Positions 1 through 7,271 of a stretch of 64,000 bases of DNA are shown piece after piece. The DNA comes from an uncultured Micrococcales bacterium (GTDB lineage: Bacteria; Actinomycetota; Actinomycetes; Actinomycetales; Microbacteriaceae). The notes below the pieces were generated by a model. It saw only the letters and a list, made by a program, of their open reading frames with translations. It was not told the DNA's origin and made no database searches. Position 1 is the stretch's first letter, and each line of letters starts with the position of its first letter. The DNA is taken from assembly GCA_903909605.1 (NCBI GenBank), contig CAIVWH010000023.1, positions 33,134 through 97,133 of the forward strand, given 5' to 3'. The position numbers were made by a program, and so were the translations under genes.

Positions 1-1
1 A

Positions 2-493
2 ATCGAATCAACCGACCCCGTGTTGTTTTTCGAACCTAAGCGTCGCTACTGGCAGAAGGGCCCGGTCAATCTCGATGGCGCTCCAGCGCATTTGCACGCG
101 GCCGCTGTCTTGCGCGCAGGAACTCACGTGACCATCGCAACCTACGGGCCAATGGTTCCTGTTGCACTGCAGGCCGCAGAAATTGCAGCGGCAGAAGGCA
201 ACTCAATCGAGGTCATCGACATTCGCTCGATGTCGCCAATTGATTTCGCAACCATCGTCGAGTCAGTCAAGAAGACTGGGCGCCTGGTCGTCGCTGCCGA
301 GGCGAGCACCTTCGTTTCGGTCTCATCCGAGATTGCCGCGCGAGTTGCAGAGCTCGCGTTCTATCACCTTGAAGCACCGGTGATTCGTGTCGGCGGTTTT
401 GATGTGCCATACCCAGCGGCGAAACTCGAAGAACTTTTCTTACCGGATGCAGACCGCATTCTCGAAGCAGTCGACCGAGTGTTGGCTTACTAG
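2..493 (+). CDS. 2-oxoacid (pyruvate or branched-chain) dehydrogenase E1 component, beta subunit, 5'-truncated by window edge
   Basis: The reading frame is open from the first bases, so only about 164 C-terminal residues are present. What remains is the transketolase C-terminal domain: a YGPMVPVALQAA segment, then IDIRSMSPID, GRLVVAAEAS and a GGFDVPYP tail, as in E1-beta subunits of pyruvate and branched-chain 2-oxoacid dehydrogenases. In the complex E1 decarboxylates the 2-oxoacid and transfers the acyl group to the lipoyl arm of E2, whose gene follows immediately, so the two are almost certainly one operon. The fragment does not tell pyruvate from branched-chain substrate. Confidence 0.9.
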   Translation: MESTDPVLFFEPKRRYWQKGPVNLDGAPAHLHAAAVLRAGTHVTIATYGPMVPVALQAAEIAAAEGNSIEVIDIRSMSPIDFATIVESVKKTGRLVVAAEASTFVSVSSEIAARVAELAFYHLEAPVIRVGGFDVPYPAAKLEELFLPDADRILEAVDRVLAY

Positions 494-502
494 GAGCAGA
501 TG

Positions 503-1888
503 ATGAGTCAGATCGCGTACTTCAATTTGCCTGATGTTGGCGAGGGTCTCACCGAGGCCGAGATCGTAAGTTGGAAGGTTGCCGTTGGCGATCGCGTTTC
601 TGTGAACCAGATCATCGTCGAAATCGAAACCGCAAAGTCGCTGGTTGAGCTTCCTTGCCCTTTCGAGGGAGTCGTCACCGAGTTGCTAGCCCAAGAAGGT
701 CAAACCGTCGAGGTTGGCAAGCCGATCATCTCAGCAACCGTTTCTGACGGGGCAGTTGGAGCCGTAGCGACAGCGAGCCTGCCCACCATCGATGCCGAAG
801 TGGCACAGTCGGCACACCAGGCCGTTGCAGATGCGGCAGCCACGGTGGCCAGCGAAGAAGTAATGAAGCCACTGGTTGGCTACGGGGTAGCGGCAACGGC
901 GGGTCACTCGCGTCGGCGCGCTCGCGGCCCGATCACGCCGGTTCCGGTAGTCGCACCGAGCACCTCGGCGATTCCGCTAATTCCAGGCGCACCGGCCACC
1001 AGCCTGATCGCGGTGGTGCCTGCCGAGTTGAACGTGATCGCAAAGCCCCCGATTCGCAAGCTCGCGAAAGACCTCGGCGTCGACCTCACCAAGGTCAAGG
1101 CCACCGGCTACGCGGGCGAAATTACCCGCGAGGATGTGCTCGCCGGAGCGCAGCAAGCAAGCGTGTTCAAGAACCTGTCGACGCCTGAGCCGAAGAGTGA
1201 GCGCGAGGAGCGCATCCCAGTAAAGGGTGTGCGCAAGGCAATTGCTAGCGCGATGGTTCGTTCGGCGTTCACCGCACCGCACGTGAGCATCTTCGTCGAC
1301 GTCGATGCCACTCGCACCATGGAATACGTGAAGCGCCTGAAGAACTCGGCCGACTTCGCTGGCGTGAAGGTAACGCCGCTGCTGATCATGGCAAAGGCGA
1401 TGATGTGGGCAGTGCGCCGCAACCCGACCGTGAATTCGACCTGGACCGATGAAGAGATCATCGTTCACAACTTCGTGAACTTCGGCATCGCTGCGGCCAC
1501 TCCGCGCGGCCTGATTGTTCCGAACATCAAGGATGCAGACAAGATGTCACTGCTCGAACTTGCAAAGGCAATCGAGCAGCTGTCGAACACCGCGCGTGAA
1601 GGCAAGACCACACCTGCAGACATGGCAGACGGAACCATTACCATCACCAACATTGGTGTCTTTGGTGTAGACACCGGAACCCCGATTTTGAACCCTGGCG
1701 AAGTTGGCATCGTTGCTCTCGGTTCGATCCGCCCAAAGCCTTGGGTGGTCGACAACGAAATCGTGATTCGTCAGGTCACCACCATCGGCGCAACTTTCGA
1801 TCACCGCGTGGTCGACGGCGACGTGGCATCCCGATTCGTGCAGGATGTTGCATCGGTAATTGAAGAGCCAGCGCTGCTGCTCGACTAG
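503..1888 (+). CDS. Dihydrolipoamide acyltransferase (E2) of a 2-oxoacid dehydrogenase complex
   Basis: This is the acyltransferase core of the complex, passing acyl groups from lipoyl-lysine to CoA in the cytosol. Domains in order: an N-terminal lipoyl domain (about residues 5-80) with the modified lysine in [10 protein letters not shown]; an Ala/Pro-rich linker; a peripheral subunit-binding domain (about 178-218, [12 protein letters not shown]); and the CAT domain ending in DHRVVDGD near residue 430, which holds the catalytic His and Asp. About 460 residues is normal for a single-lipoyl E2. Two ATGs are adjacent at 500 and 503; GGAG at 493-496 is 6 nt from the second and 3 nt from the first, so 503 is preferred. 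No E3 gene follows. Confidence 0.95.
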   Translation: MSQIAYFNLPDVGEGLTEAEIVSWKVAVGDRVSVNQIIVEIETAKSLVELPCPFEGVVTELLAQEGQTVEVGKPIISATVSDGAVGAVATASLPTIDAEVAQSAHQAVADAAATVASEEVMKPLVGYGVAATAGHSRRRARGPITPVPVVAPSTSAIPLIPGAPATSLIAVVPAELNVIAKPPIRKLAKDLGVDLTKVKATGYAGEITREDVLAGAQQASVFKNLSTPEPKSEREERIPVKGVRKAIASAMVRSAFTAPHVSIFVDVDATRTMEYVKRLKNSADFAGVKVTPLLIMAKAMMWAVRRNPTVNSTWTDEEIIVHNFVNFGIAAATPRGLIVPNIKDADKMSLLELAKAIEQLSNTAREGKTTPADMADGTITITNIGVFGVDTGTPILNPGEVGIVALGSIRPKPWVVDNEIVIRQVTTIGATFDHRVVDGDVASRFVQDVASVIEEPALLLD

Positions 1889-1900
1889 CCCTCGAGGCTA

Positions 1901-1936
1901 TTGACAATCATTTTCAATAAGCCATAACCTTGGGCC
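1901..1936 (+). promoter_or_regulatory. Leaderless sigma-A-type promoter of the small-protein/zur operon
   Basis: A perfect -35 TTGACA (1901-1906) is followed 18 nt later by TAACCT (1925-1930) as -10. Only 6 nt separate the -10 from the ATG at 1937, so transcription should start at or next to the A of the start codon, and the mRNA would have no Shine-Dalgarno leader. Confidence 0.7.
1902..1918 (+). promoter_or_regulatory. Zur-type operator
   Basis: The sequence TGACAAT-C-ATTTTCA is a 7-1-7 inverted repeat with one mismatch, matching the actinobacterial Zur/Fur box pattern TGAAAAT-n-ATTTTCA. It covers the -35/-10 spacer of the promoter for the next gene, where a bound repressor would block RNA polymerase. 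A Zur-like gene lies 250 bp downstream, so autoregulation by zinc is the simplest reading. Confidence 0.8.
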
Positions 1937-2152
1937 ATGGACAACTCGCACCCTGGTCTTGGCTTGCTTCAAGAGGCGTGGGCCGTATTCACGGACCCCG
2001 CCCACATCCTTGCTGAACTCTCCTGGACCATCATCCAAGATGTAGTTATCGTCTGGCTTCTCTACGGCACCCTGTTCAAGAAGGTCATCCTGCCAAAGAT
2101 CCGCAAGGATATTCACAAGGAGATCGATCTCGAACACGGCATCGATCACTAG
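1937..2152 (+). CDS. Small membrane protein with His-containing tail, co-transcribed with zur
   Basis: This 71-residue protein is of unknown function. One hydrophobic stretch (about residues 28-46, within WTIIQDVVIVWLLYGTLF) is followed by a basic segment (KKVILPKIRK) and an acidic/His tail carrying three His (DIHKEIDLEHGIDH). The basic segment after the membrane span suggests a cytosolic C-terminus. It is the first gene behind the Zur box and sits 15 nt upstream of zur, so it should be expressed when zinc is short. The His-rich tail suggests, but does not prove, metal binding. No known transporter motif is visible. Confidence 0.8.
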   Translation: MDNSHPGLGLLQEAWAVFTDPAHILAELSWTIIQDVVIVWLLYGTLFKKVILPKIRKDIHKEIDLEHGIDH

Positions 2153-2167
2153 GCGAGCATCCCAGCC

Positions 2168-2575
2168 TTGATCGCCACACCGAAACGCAGAAACACGCGC
2201 CAACGCGACGCCGTTCGCCATGCCCTTGGCGAGGCAACCGGCTTTGTGAGTGCTCAGCAGCTGCACAAGGTCCTTGTCAATCACGGGTCGACCATCGGCT
2301 TGGCCACCGTTTACCGCACCCTGGCCGACCTAGCCGGGATGGGCGAGGCTGACGCCCTGCAATCACAGGATGGCGAGGCCCTCTATCGTGCTTGCACCAC
2401 CAGTCACCACCATCACCTGATCTGCCGCGGTTGTGGCAAGACAGAAGAGATTGAGGCCAGGCAGGCTGAGAAGTGGGCCGACGAGGTGGCGGCGGAGCAT
2501 GGATTTAGCCAGGCGAGCCACACCATCGAAATCTTCGGAATTTGTCCAGATTGTGCGAGTTCCGGGGTTGCTTAA
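2168..2575 (+). CDS. zur: Fur-family zinc uptake regulator
   Basis: This 135-residue Fur-superfamily repressor has an N-terminal winged helix (about 8-80, with GLATVYRTLADL as recognition helix) and a C-terminal metal/dimer domain containing TSHHHHLICRGCGKTEEIE and ICPDCASSG. The HHHHLICRxCG pattern and the two CxxC pairs of the structural zinc site match actinobacterial Zur better than Fur. The start is a TTG: the N-terminus PKRRNTRQRDAVR aligns with the usual Zur beginning and no ATG is better placed. Its predicted target is the box at 1902-1918, making it autoregulatory. It sits next to genes for cysteine-free ribosomal proteins. Confidence 0.9.
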   Translation: MIATPKRRNTRQRDAVRHALGEATGFVSAQQLHKVLVNHGSTIGLATVYRTLADLAGMGEADALQSQDGEALYRACTTSHHHHLICRGCGKTEEIEARQAEKWADEVAAEHGFSQASHTIEIFGICPDCASSGVA

Positions 2576-2591
2576 GCCTCTAGATATTCCC

Positions 2592-2597
2592 TAAACT
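2592..2597 (+). promoter_or_regulatory. Probable -10 box (TAAACT) of the rpmB-rpmG-rpsN operon
   Basis: TAAACT is the -10 form seen repeatedly in this window. It would start transcription near 2604 and give a leader of about 74 nt before the bL28 ATG. The arms CTTGTGA (2596-2602) and TCACAAG (2626-2632) form an inverted repeat across the start site. No Zur box is recognisable here. Confidence 0.45.
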
Positions 2598-2677
2598 TGT
2601 GAGGTTGCTCTTGCGACCACAATTTTCACAAGCCTCAGACGCTCTGTCTGTCGCTTGCCCCTTACAAGGAGAACCAA

Positions 2678-2914
2678 ATGGCTGCGTATTGCCAGGTGAC
2701 TGAGACCGGACCACAGTTCGGCCACCACGTCTCGCACGCTCAGAACAAGACCAAGCGTCGCTTCAACCCAAACATTCAGAAGAAGACTTACTTCGTTCCT
2801 TCGCTGAAGCGCAACGTCACCATCAACGTCTCTGCACGTGGCATCAAGGTAATTGATGTTCGCGGCATCGAGGCAGTAGTTGCCGAGCTTCAGGCTCGTG
2901 GCGAGAAGATCTAA
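2678..2914 (+). CDS. rpmB: 50S ribosomal protein bL28, zinc-independent form
   Basis: This 78-residue protein has the bL28 signature: [18 protein letters not shown], the KTKRRFNPN basic patch and [15 protein letters not shown] at the C-terminus. It has a single Cys (residue 5) and lacks the paired CxxC motifs of zinc-ribbon paralogues, so it is a C-minus form. An AAGGAGAACCAA ribosome-binding site precedes the ATG. It opens a bL28-bL33-uS14 operon behind zur, an arrangement typical of actinobacterial alternative ribosomal protein sets. Confidence 0.97.
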   Translation: MAAYCQVTETGPQFGHHVSHAQNKTKRRFNPNIQKKTYFVPSLKRNVTINVSARGIKVIDVRGIEAVVAELQARGEKI

Positions 2915-2927
2915 GGAGAACTAGCCA

Positions 2928-3098
2928 ATGGCCAAGAAGGACAAGGACATCCGTCCAATCATCAAGCTTCGTTCGACCGCGGGCACTGGTTACACCTACG
3001 TAACCAAGAAGAACCGCCGCAACGACCCAGACCGCATGGTGCTGAAGAAGTACGACCCAGTTGTACGTCAGCACGTTGAATTCCGCGAGGAGCGCTAA
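2928..3098 (+). CDS. rpmG: 50S ribosomal protein bL33, cysteine-free form
   Basis: The 56-residue product begins [20 protein letters not shown] and continues through [21 protein letters not shown], a clear bL33. No cysteine is present, so it lacks the zinc ribbon of C-plus bL33. AAGGAG at 2913-2918 is its ribosome-binding site, 13 nt after the bL28 stop. uS14 follows 2 nt after its own stop, so translation is probably coupled. Confidence 0.97.
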   Translation: MAKKDKDIRPIIKLRSTAGTGYTYVTKKNRRNDPDRMVLKKYDPVVRQHVEFREER

Positions 3099-3100
3099 AA

Positions 3101-3406
3101 ATGGCTAAGAAGAGCAAGATCGCAAAGAACGAGAAGCGCAAGGTCATCGTTGAGCGTTACGCAGAAAAGCGCCTCGCACTGAAGAAGGCCTTGGTCGACC
3201 CAAACTCGACCGACGCACAGCGCGAAGAGGCACGCCTCGGACTGCAGAAGCTTCCACGAAACGCATCGCCAGTGCGCGTTCGCAGCCGCGACGCAATCGA
3301 CGGTCGTCCACGTGGTGTGCTCACCAAGTTCGGTGTCTCGCGTGTTCGATTCCGCAACATGGCTCACCGTGGCGAGCTGCCAGGTATCACCAAGTCGTCT
3401 TGGTAA
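3101..3406 (+). CDS. rpsN: 30S ribosomal protein uS14, long zinc-independent form
   Basis: At 101 residues this is the long uS14 type. It has [13 protein letters not shown] at the N-terminus and the conserved [23 protein letters not shown] and [14 protein letters not shown] blocks. The short zinc type is about 61 residues with two CxxC pairs; no cysteine is seen here. It is the last gene of the operon, followed 18 nt later by a strong terminator. All three proteins of this operon can be made without zinc. Confidence 0.97.
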   Translation: MAKKSKIAKNEKRKVIVERYAEKRLALKKALVDPNSTDAQREEARLGLQKLPRNASPVRVRSRDAIDGRPRGVLTKFGVSRVRFRNMAHRGELPGITKSSW

Positions 3407-3424
3407 TCCAAAACTTCTAGAGAG

Positions 3425-3451
3425 GTCCGGCGAAAGCCGGACTTTTCTTTT
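3425..3451 (+). terminator. Rho-independent terminator after rpsN
   Basis: A 7-bp perfect stem GTCCGGC / GCCGGAC with a GAAA loop is followed by TTTTCTTTTT. It ends the bL28-bL33-uS14 operon. Confidence 0.9.
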
Positions 3452-3728
3452 TAAGGCGTGGTTGCTCGTGGTTGGTGTTGCTCGCGGTTGGCCAAGAAAC
3501 ATAAGGGCTCTAGCAGGTCGCGAGGCTGAAGTCCGCCTATTTACTGGGATGTAGCCGATCGGCGGCATCCTGGCAACGGTTCACAGGGGCGATTTCGGGC
3601 ATCTTTTCCACAAATTAGGCGGGTTCCAGCCCCGCAACACGCCGAGAGGCTAGCATTGGCGCGGAACTACACGGATGTAGTTTGTTGTTTGACGAAACGT
3701 CAAAACGTATCTAGTCCAGGAGGACAAC
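3452..3728. other. Gene-free stretch between rpsN and hup, with tandem repeat and palindrome
   Basis: No credible gene is seen. A 14-bp element, TTGCTCGtGGTTGG then TTGCTCGcGGTTGG, is repeated in tandem with a 16-bp period (3462-3475 and 3478-3491). A T-arm-like hairpin lies at 3619-3635 but has no tRNA around it. A perfect palindrome, TTTGACG-AAA-CGTCAAA, lies at 3688-3704 just before hup. A small RNA or long hup leader is possible but unproven. Confidence 0.4.
3688..3704. promoter_or_regulatory. Perfect 7-3-7 palindrome upstream of hup
   Basis: TTTGACG-AAA-CGTCAAA lies 25 nt upstream of the hup start. It overlaps the only TTGAC-like hexamer there, so it could be an operator in the hup promoter or an mRNA hairpin in its leader. 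The binding protein is unknown. Confidence 0.45.
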
Positions 3729-4010
3729 ATGTCAGCACTAAACAAGGGCGAGCTCGTTGCAGCAATCGCAGAGCACACCGGTGAGTCGCAGGCCGCAGTC
3801 AACCGCGTTGTTGACGCATTCTTCGACACCATCGCAAAGACCGTAGCCAAGGGTGGAAAGGTCACCATCCCAGGATGGCTTTCAGTTGAGAAGGGTCACC
3901 GTGCAGCTCGCACCGGTCGTAACCCACAGACTGGCGCAACCATCCAGATCCCTGCATCGAACACCGTAAAGGTTTCGGCAGGTTCGAAGCTCAAGGCTGC
4001 TGTTAAGTAA
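3729..4010 (+). CDS. hup: HU-family nucleoid DNA-binding protein
   Basis: This 93-residue protein is a standard-length HU: N-terminal helices (LNKGELVAAIAEHTG), the GKVTIPGWLSVEKGHRAAR arm region, and GRNPQTGATIQIPASNTVKVSAGSKLK at the end. It lacks the long Lys/Ala-rich tail of mycobacterial HupB. It forms dimers that bend and compact DNA. A strong AGGAGGA ribosome-binding site lies 5 nt before the ATG. It is monocistronic, with its own terminator. Confidence 0.97.
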   Translation: MSALNKGELVAAIAEHTGESQAAVNRVVDAFFDTIAKTVAKGGKVTIPGWLSVEKGHRAARTGRNPQTGATIQIPASNTVKVSAGSKLKAAVK

Positions 4011-4028
4011 TCCAGCTTCTTAGAAGAG

Positions 4029-4057
4029 GGCGTCGGCTTAGGCCGGCGCCTTTTTCT
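4029..4057 (+). terminator. Rho-independent terminator after hup
   Basis: A 9-bp stem, GGCGTCGGC / GCCGGCGCC with one G-T wobble and a TTAG loop, is followed by TTTTTCT. Confidence 0.9.
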
Positions 4058-4127
4058 ATTGTCGGAGGTCTGTTCGATCGGCGGCGACTTCTTGCCGATT
4101 GTCGGAGGCCTCGCCTATTTTCGAAGT

Positions 4128-5270
4128 ATGAAGAAATCGATTCGTCTGGTTAGTTCTGTTTGTGCGGTTGCAGTTGTCTTGTTCGGGCTGATCAGCATCG
4201 CAGACGTCGCTTACGCGCAAGACTCCGTGACCATTCCGGGGCAGGTCACTGTCGACCAGTGCCCGAGCGGCTTCCAGTATTCAGTCGGCATCGAAGCTCG
4301 CATCGGTGTGGGCATGTTCACTATTTGCTATGCGGCACCAAACGCTGCCGATGTTCTAAAGCAGCAACAAGATCAAGATTTTCAAAACCGAATTCAGTTG
4401 GCTACCGCTGCCGCGCAGGCAGAGTCTGAAGCATGGAACAAGGCAAACCCGGGTCAGCAGAAGTGCGTGCAGTGGGGGCCGGTAGTTCACGCGAACGGTG
4501 TCAGCACCGCTTCGGGCGGGGCCTGCGCAAACGTGGTTCAGCCAGAGGCCCCGGCTGCATCGATCGAGACTGATCCGATTGTCGACAACTCGGTTCTGCC
4601 AACACGACCTGCGCTCACCGCCATACTGCCGTTCACAGTTGAGCTCGCCGGTCAACATTCGGCCGCCGATTGCCCAGTGGGTTATCAAGCCGCGAATGGC
4701 CTGAGCGTGAATGCGACCACCGGTGTGGTGACAACCGCTTGTTGGTCATCGCCGGCATGGCAGGCCCAACGCATCGGAGGTGACACCTGGGCAAACTTCG
4801 TTGCATCTGGTGGCACCTATAACCCTCAGGTCGCTGCCGATAAAGAAGCTGCGATTGCCGCACTAAAGGCTCGAGCCAGAGCAACCGCTCAGGCCGCCGC
4901 CGATGCGACGCCTGGCACAAAGCGATGCACCACATGGACAGGCTTTGGCTCAACAGGAACTGAGTGTGCATACTCGTTCATTGATCCCGCGAACGGGGCC
5001 CACACGCAGGCAAACCCAGCCACACCAGCGCCATCGGCTACTCCTTCTGCGACACCAGACCCGAACAACTCGGCTCAGCCTGGGGCAACGCCTCCGGTCA
5101 CGACGTCTTCGCTGAAGATCAGCTACGTATCGAAGACCAAGTCGGTTTGCACAGTTTCGGCCGGCAAGGTGCTTCGCAAATCAGCCGGCACCTGCTTGCT
5201 CTCGGTGACGGTGGTTAAGCCATCCGGTGTGATGTCAACTTCGCTCAAGAAAATCGTGTTCACTAAATAG
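4128..5270 (+). CDS. Secreted protein with duplicated cysteine module and Ig-like tail
   Basis: This 380-residue protein is of unknown function. An N-terminal signal peptide (MKKSIRLVSSVCAVAVVLFG) ends at a likely cleavage site AYA|QD. Two copies of one module follow: copy 1 has CPSGFQYSVGI, TICYAAP and QQKCVQWGP (about 40-135); copy 2 has CPVGYQAANGL, TACWSSP and TKRCTTWTGF (about 170-285). Each pairs a CPxGxQ start with a KC-W end. After a Pro/Thr-rich linker comes a C-terminal block with SVCTVSAGKVLRKSAGTCL, like bacterial Ig-like domains of surface proteins. The ATG at 4128 is preceded 6 nt upstream by TATTTT, a leaderless promoter. It is probably cell-envelope associated. Confidence 0.8.
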   Translation: MKKSIRLVSSVCAVAVVLFGLISIADVAYAQDSVTIPGQVTVDQCPSGFQYSVGIEARIGVGMFTICYAAPNAADVLKQQQDQDFQNRIQLATAAAQAESEAWNKANPGQQKCVQWGPVVHANGVSTASGGACANVVQPEAPAASIETDPIVDNSVLPTRPALTAILPFTVELAGQHSAADCPVGYQAANGLSVNATTGVVTTACWSSPAWQAQRIGGDTWANFVASGGTYNPQVAADKEAAIAALKARARATAQAAADATPGTKRCTTWTGFGSTGTECAYSFIDPANGAHTQANPATPAPSATPSATPDPNNSAQPGATPPVTTSSLKISYVSKTKSVCTVSAGKVLRKSAGTCLLSVTVVKPSGVMSTSLKKIVFTK

Positions 5271-5279
5271 GCTTGTGGG

Positions 5280-7271
5280 GTGAACACAAACCCCTCAATC
5301 GCTTCGAAAGGTTTTGTGGCACGACGAATTTTATTTGCCGTAACGCTTATCGCGACGTTCGTTGCCTTTACTATCACCGCTTTGCAAATCGGCGGTGCGG
5401 CCAATCCGCTTCTTCTCGTTGATCCAGGCGCCGTGGTTCGATGGGGTCTGCCATTTGCAACAGGAGTCACGCAACTGGCTATGGCAATCGCCATCGGGGC
5501 GCTCGTGCTTGCGTCATACGCTCTGCCAATTGGCAGCAAGCAGCTCGCGACAGCGCTCAATGTTGCAGCCAGCTCATCCGTGGTGTGGGTAATCGCCGGG
5601 TTGATTCAGTTTCTTTTCACTTACCTAAGCGTCACTGGCCTGGCGCTTTCGAGCAACCAACAATTCGGCTCACAGCTGGTGCTCTTTGCAACCCAAATTG
5701 ATCTCGGGCGCTATCTGGCGTTCAATCTCATCGGTGGTGCAGTGGTTGCCGTGCTGGCCGTTTCGGTTCGCGGGCTGACTGGCACAATCTTCACCGCTAC
5801 GGTTGGCCTTGCCAGCCTGGTGCCGCTTTCACTCACCGGCCACGCGGCTGGAACAGCAAATCACGGCATGGCAGTAAATGCACTCGGTCTTCATCTTGTT
5901 GCCGTAGCAATTTGGTTTGGCGGGTTGGCTACTCTCGCCGTTCTGCGCACCCGCGGGCAGGTGGGCCTGGATGTGGTTAAGCGGTATTCCGCGATGGCAC
6001 TCGTGGCCTTTGTGCTGATCACGGCATCCGGGTTGATTTCGGCTTGGCTGCGCGTGGGTAGCCTCTCGGCTCTGATTGGGCCCTATGGGGCGCTACTCGG
6101 CATCAAGGCGGCCATCTTGGTGACCCTCGGAGCCCTCGGGGCGGCCTATCGACTAAGGCACTTCAAAAACTGGAACGACGGGGAGCGATTCTGGCGGCTA
6201 ATTTCCATCGAGATCGTCCTAATGGTCTCGGCTATTGGCGTCGCGGCGGCCCTCAGCCGAACCGCCCCTCCGTTGAACGCCACGGCCTTGGTGGGCACCA
6301 GCCCCGCCGAGATTCTGACCGGGCAGAAGCTTCCGCCCGAACTCACGTTCGTGACTTTCTTTACGCAATGGCGCGTCGACCCGCTCTGGCTCGCGGTTGT
6401 CGCCATCGCCATCGTTGGCTATCTGATTGGTGTGATTCGACTAAATCGGCGCGGCGATAAGTGGGCAATCTCTCGAACGATTTCTTGGATCTTTGGAATG
6501 CTGCTACTTGCCTTCATTACCAACGGTTCATTCAACGCATACGAAGAATATTTGTTTAGCGTGCACATGATGGCGCACATGCTGCTGACCATGGCCGTGC
6601 CGATTTTCCTGGTGCCTGGCGCGCCAATCACGTTGATCTCTCGTGCCACCGAAAAGCGCCACGATGATTCGCGCGGTCTTCGCGAATGGGTGCTCTGGGC
6701 TGTGCACACCAGGTATGCGCAGTTCGTTTCGCAACCAATAGTCGCCGGATTGCTGTTTGCAACATCACTCGTGGTTTTCTACTACACCCCAATTTTCGGC
6801 TGGGCCACGCGTGATCATCTCGGTCACGAATGGATGATCGTGCACTTCTTGATCACCGGCTATCTCTTCGTGCAAGCGCTAATCGGAATCGATCCAGGCC
6901 CGCACAGATTGCCGTATGCCATGCGCATCGGGCTGCTCATCCTCGTGTTGGCCTTTCACGCGTTCTTCGGCTTGGCCATCATGTCGGGCAGCGGCTTGCT
7001 TTTGCCCGACTGGTTCGGCGCGATGGGCCGCACCTGGGGTGCTGCGCCGCTCGAAGATCAACATATCGGTGGCGGCATCGCGTGGGGCATCGGCGAATTG
7101 CCCACCGCAGCCCTTACGATAATCGTCTCGGTGCAGTGGTTCAGGTCTGATGCCCGCGAAGCCAGGCGCCTCGACCGCGCGGCAGATCGCGGCGATAACA
7201 AAGACTTCGAGCAATACAACGCGATGCTTGCCCGCCTCGCCGAGCGCGACGCAAAGGGTGGCAAGAAGTAA
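5280..7271 (+). CDS. CopD/CtaG fusion membrane protein (copper transport and cytochrome oxidase assembly)
   Basis: This 663-residue polytopic protein joins two families. The N-terminal half (about 1-330) is CopD-like, with GHAAG and NHGMAVNALGLHLVAVAIWFGG carrying the usual His residues. The C-terminal half (about 365-640) is a caa3-type CtaG domain with SVHMMAHMLLTMAVPIFLVPG, GHEWMIVHFLITG, and a late DQHIGGGIAW. Such fusions are common in Actinobacteria and are thought to move copper across the membrane and supply cytochrome c oxidase. The start is GTG, with TAGGCT 6 nt upstream overlapping the previous stop, so the mRNA is probably leaderless. The stop overlaps the next start. Confidence 0.9.
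   Translation: MNTNPSIASKGFVARRILFAVTLIATFVAFTITALQIGGAANPLLLVDPGAVVRWGLPFATGVTQLAMAIAIGALVLASYALPIGSKQLATALNVAASSSVVWVIAGLIQFLFTYLSVTGLALSSNQQFGSQLVLFATQIDLGRYLAFNLIGGAVVAVLAVSVRGLTGTIFTATVGLASLVPLSLTGHAAGTANHGMAVNALGLHLVAVAIWFGGLATLAVLRTRGQVGLDVVKRYSAMALVAFVLITASGLISAWLRVGSLSALIGPYGALLGIKAAILVTLGALGAAYRLRHFKNWNDGERFWRLISIEIVLMVSAIGVAAALSRTAPPLNATALVGTSPAEILTGQKLPPELTFVTFFTQWRVDPLWLAVVAIAIVGYLIGVIRLNRRGDKWAISRTISWIFGMLLLAFITNGSFNAYEEYLFSVHMMAHMLLTMAVPIFLVPGAPITLISRATEKRHDDSRGLREWVLWAVHTRYAQFVSQPIVAGLLFATSLVVFYYTPIFGWATRDHLGHEWMIVHFLITGYLFVQALIGIDPGPHRLPYAMRIGLLILVLAFHAFFGLAIMSGSGLLLPDWFGAMGRTWGAAPLEDQHIGGGIAWGIGELPTAALTIIVSVQWFRSDAREARRLDRAADRGDNKDFEQYNAMLARLAERDAKGGKK

Noticed and set aside
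3619..3635. T-arm-like hairpin (GCGGG, 7-nt loop, CCCGC) suggesting a tRNA
   Set aside because: No acceptor, D or anticodon arm can be built around it and the loop departs from the T-loop consensus.
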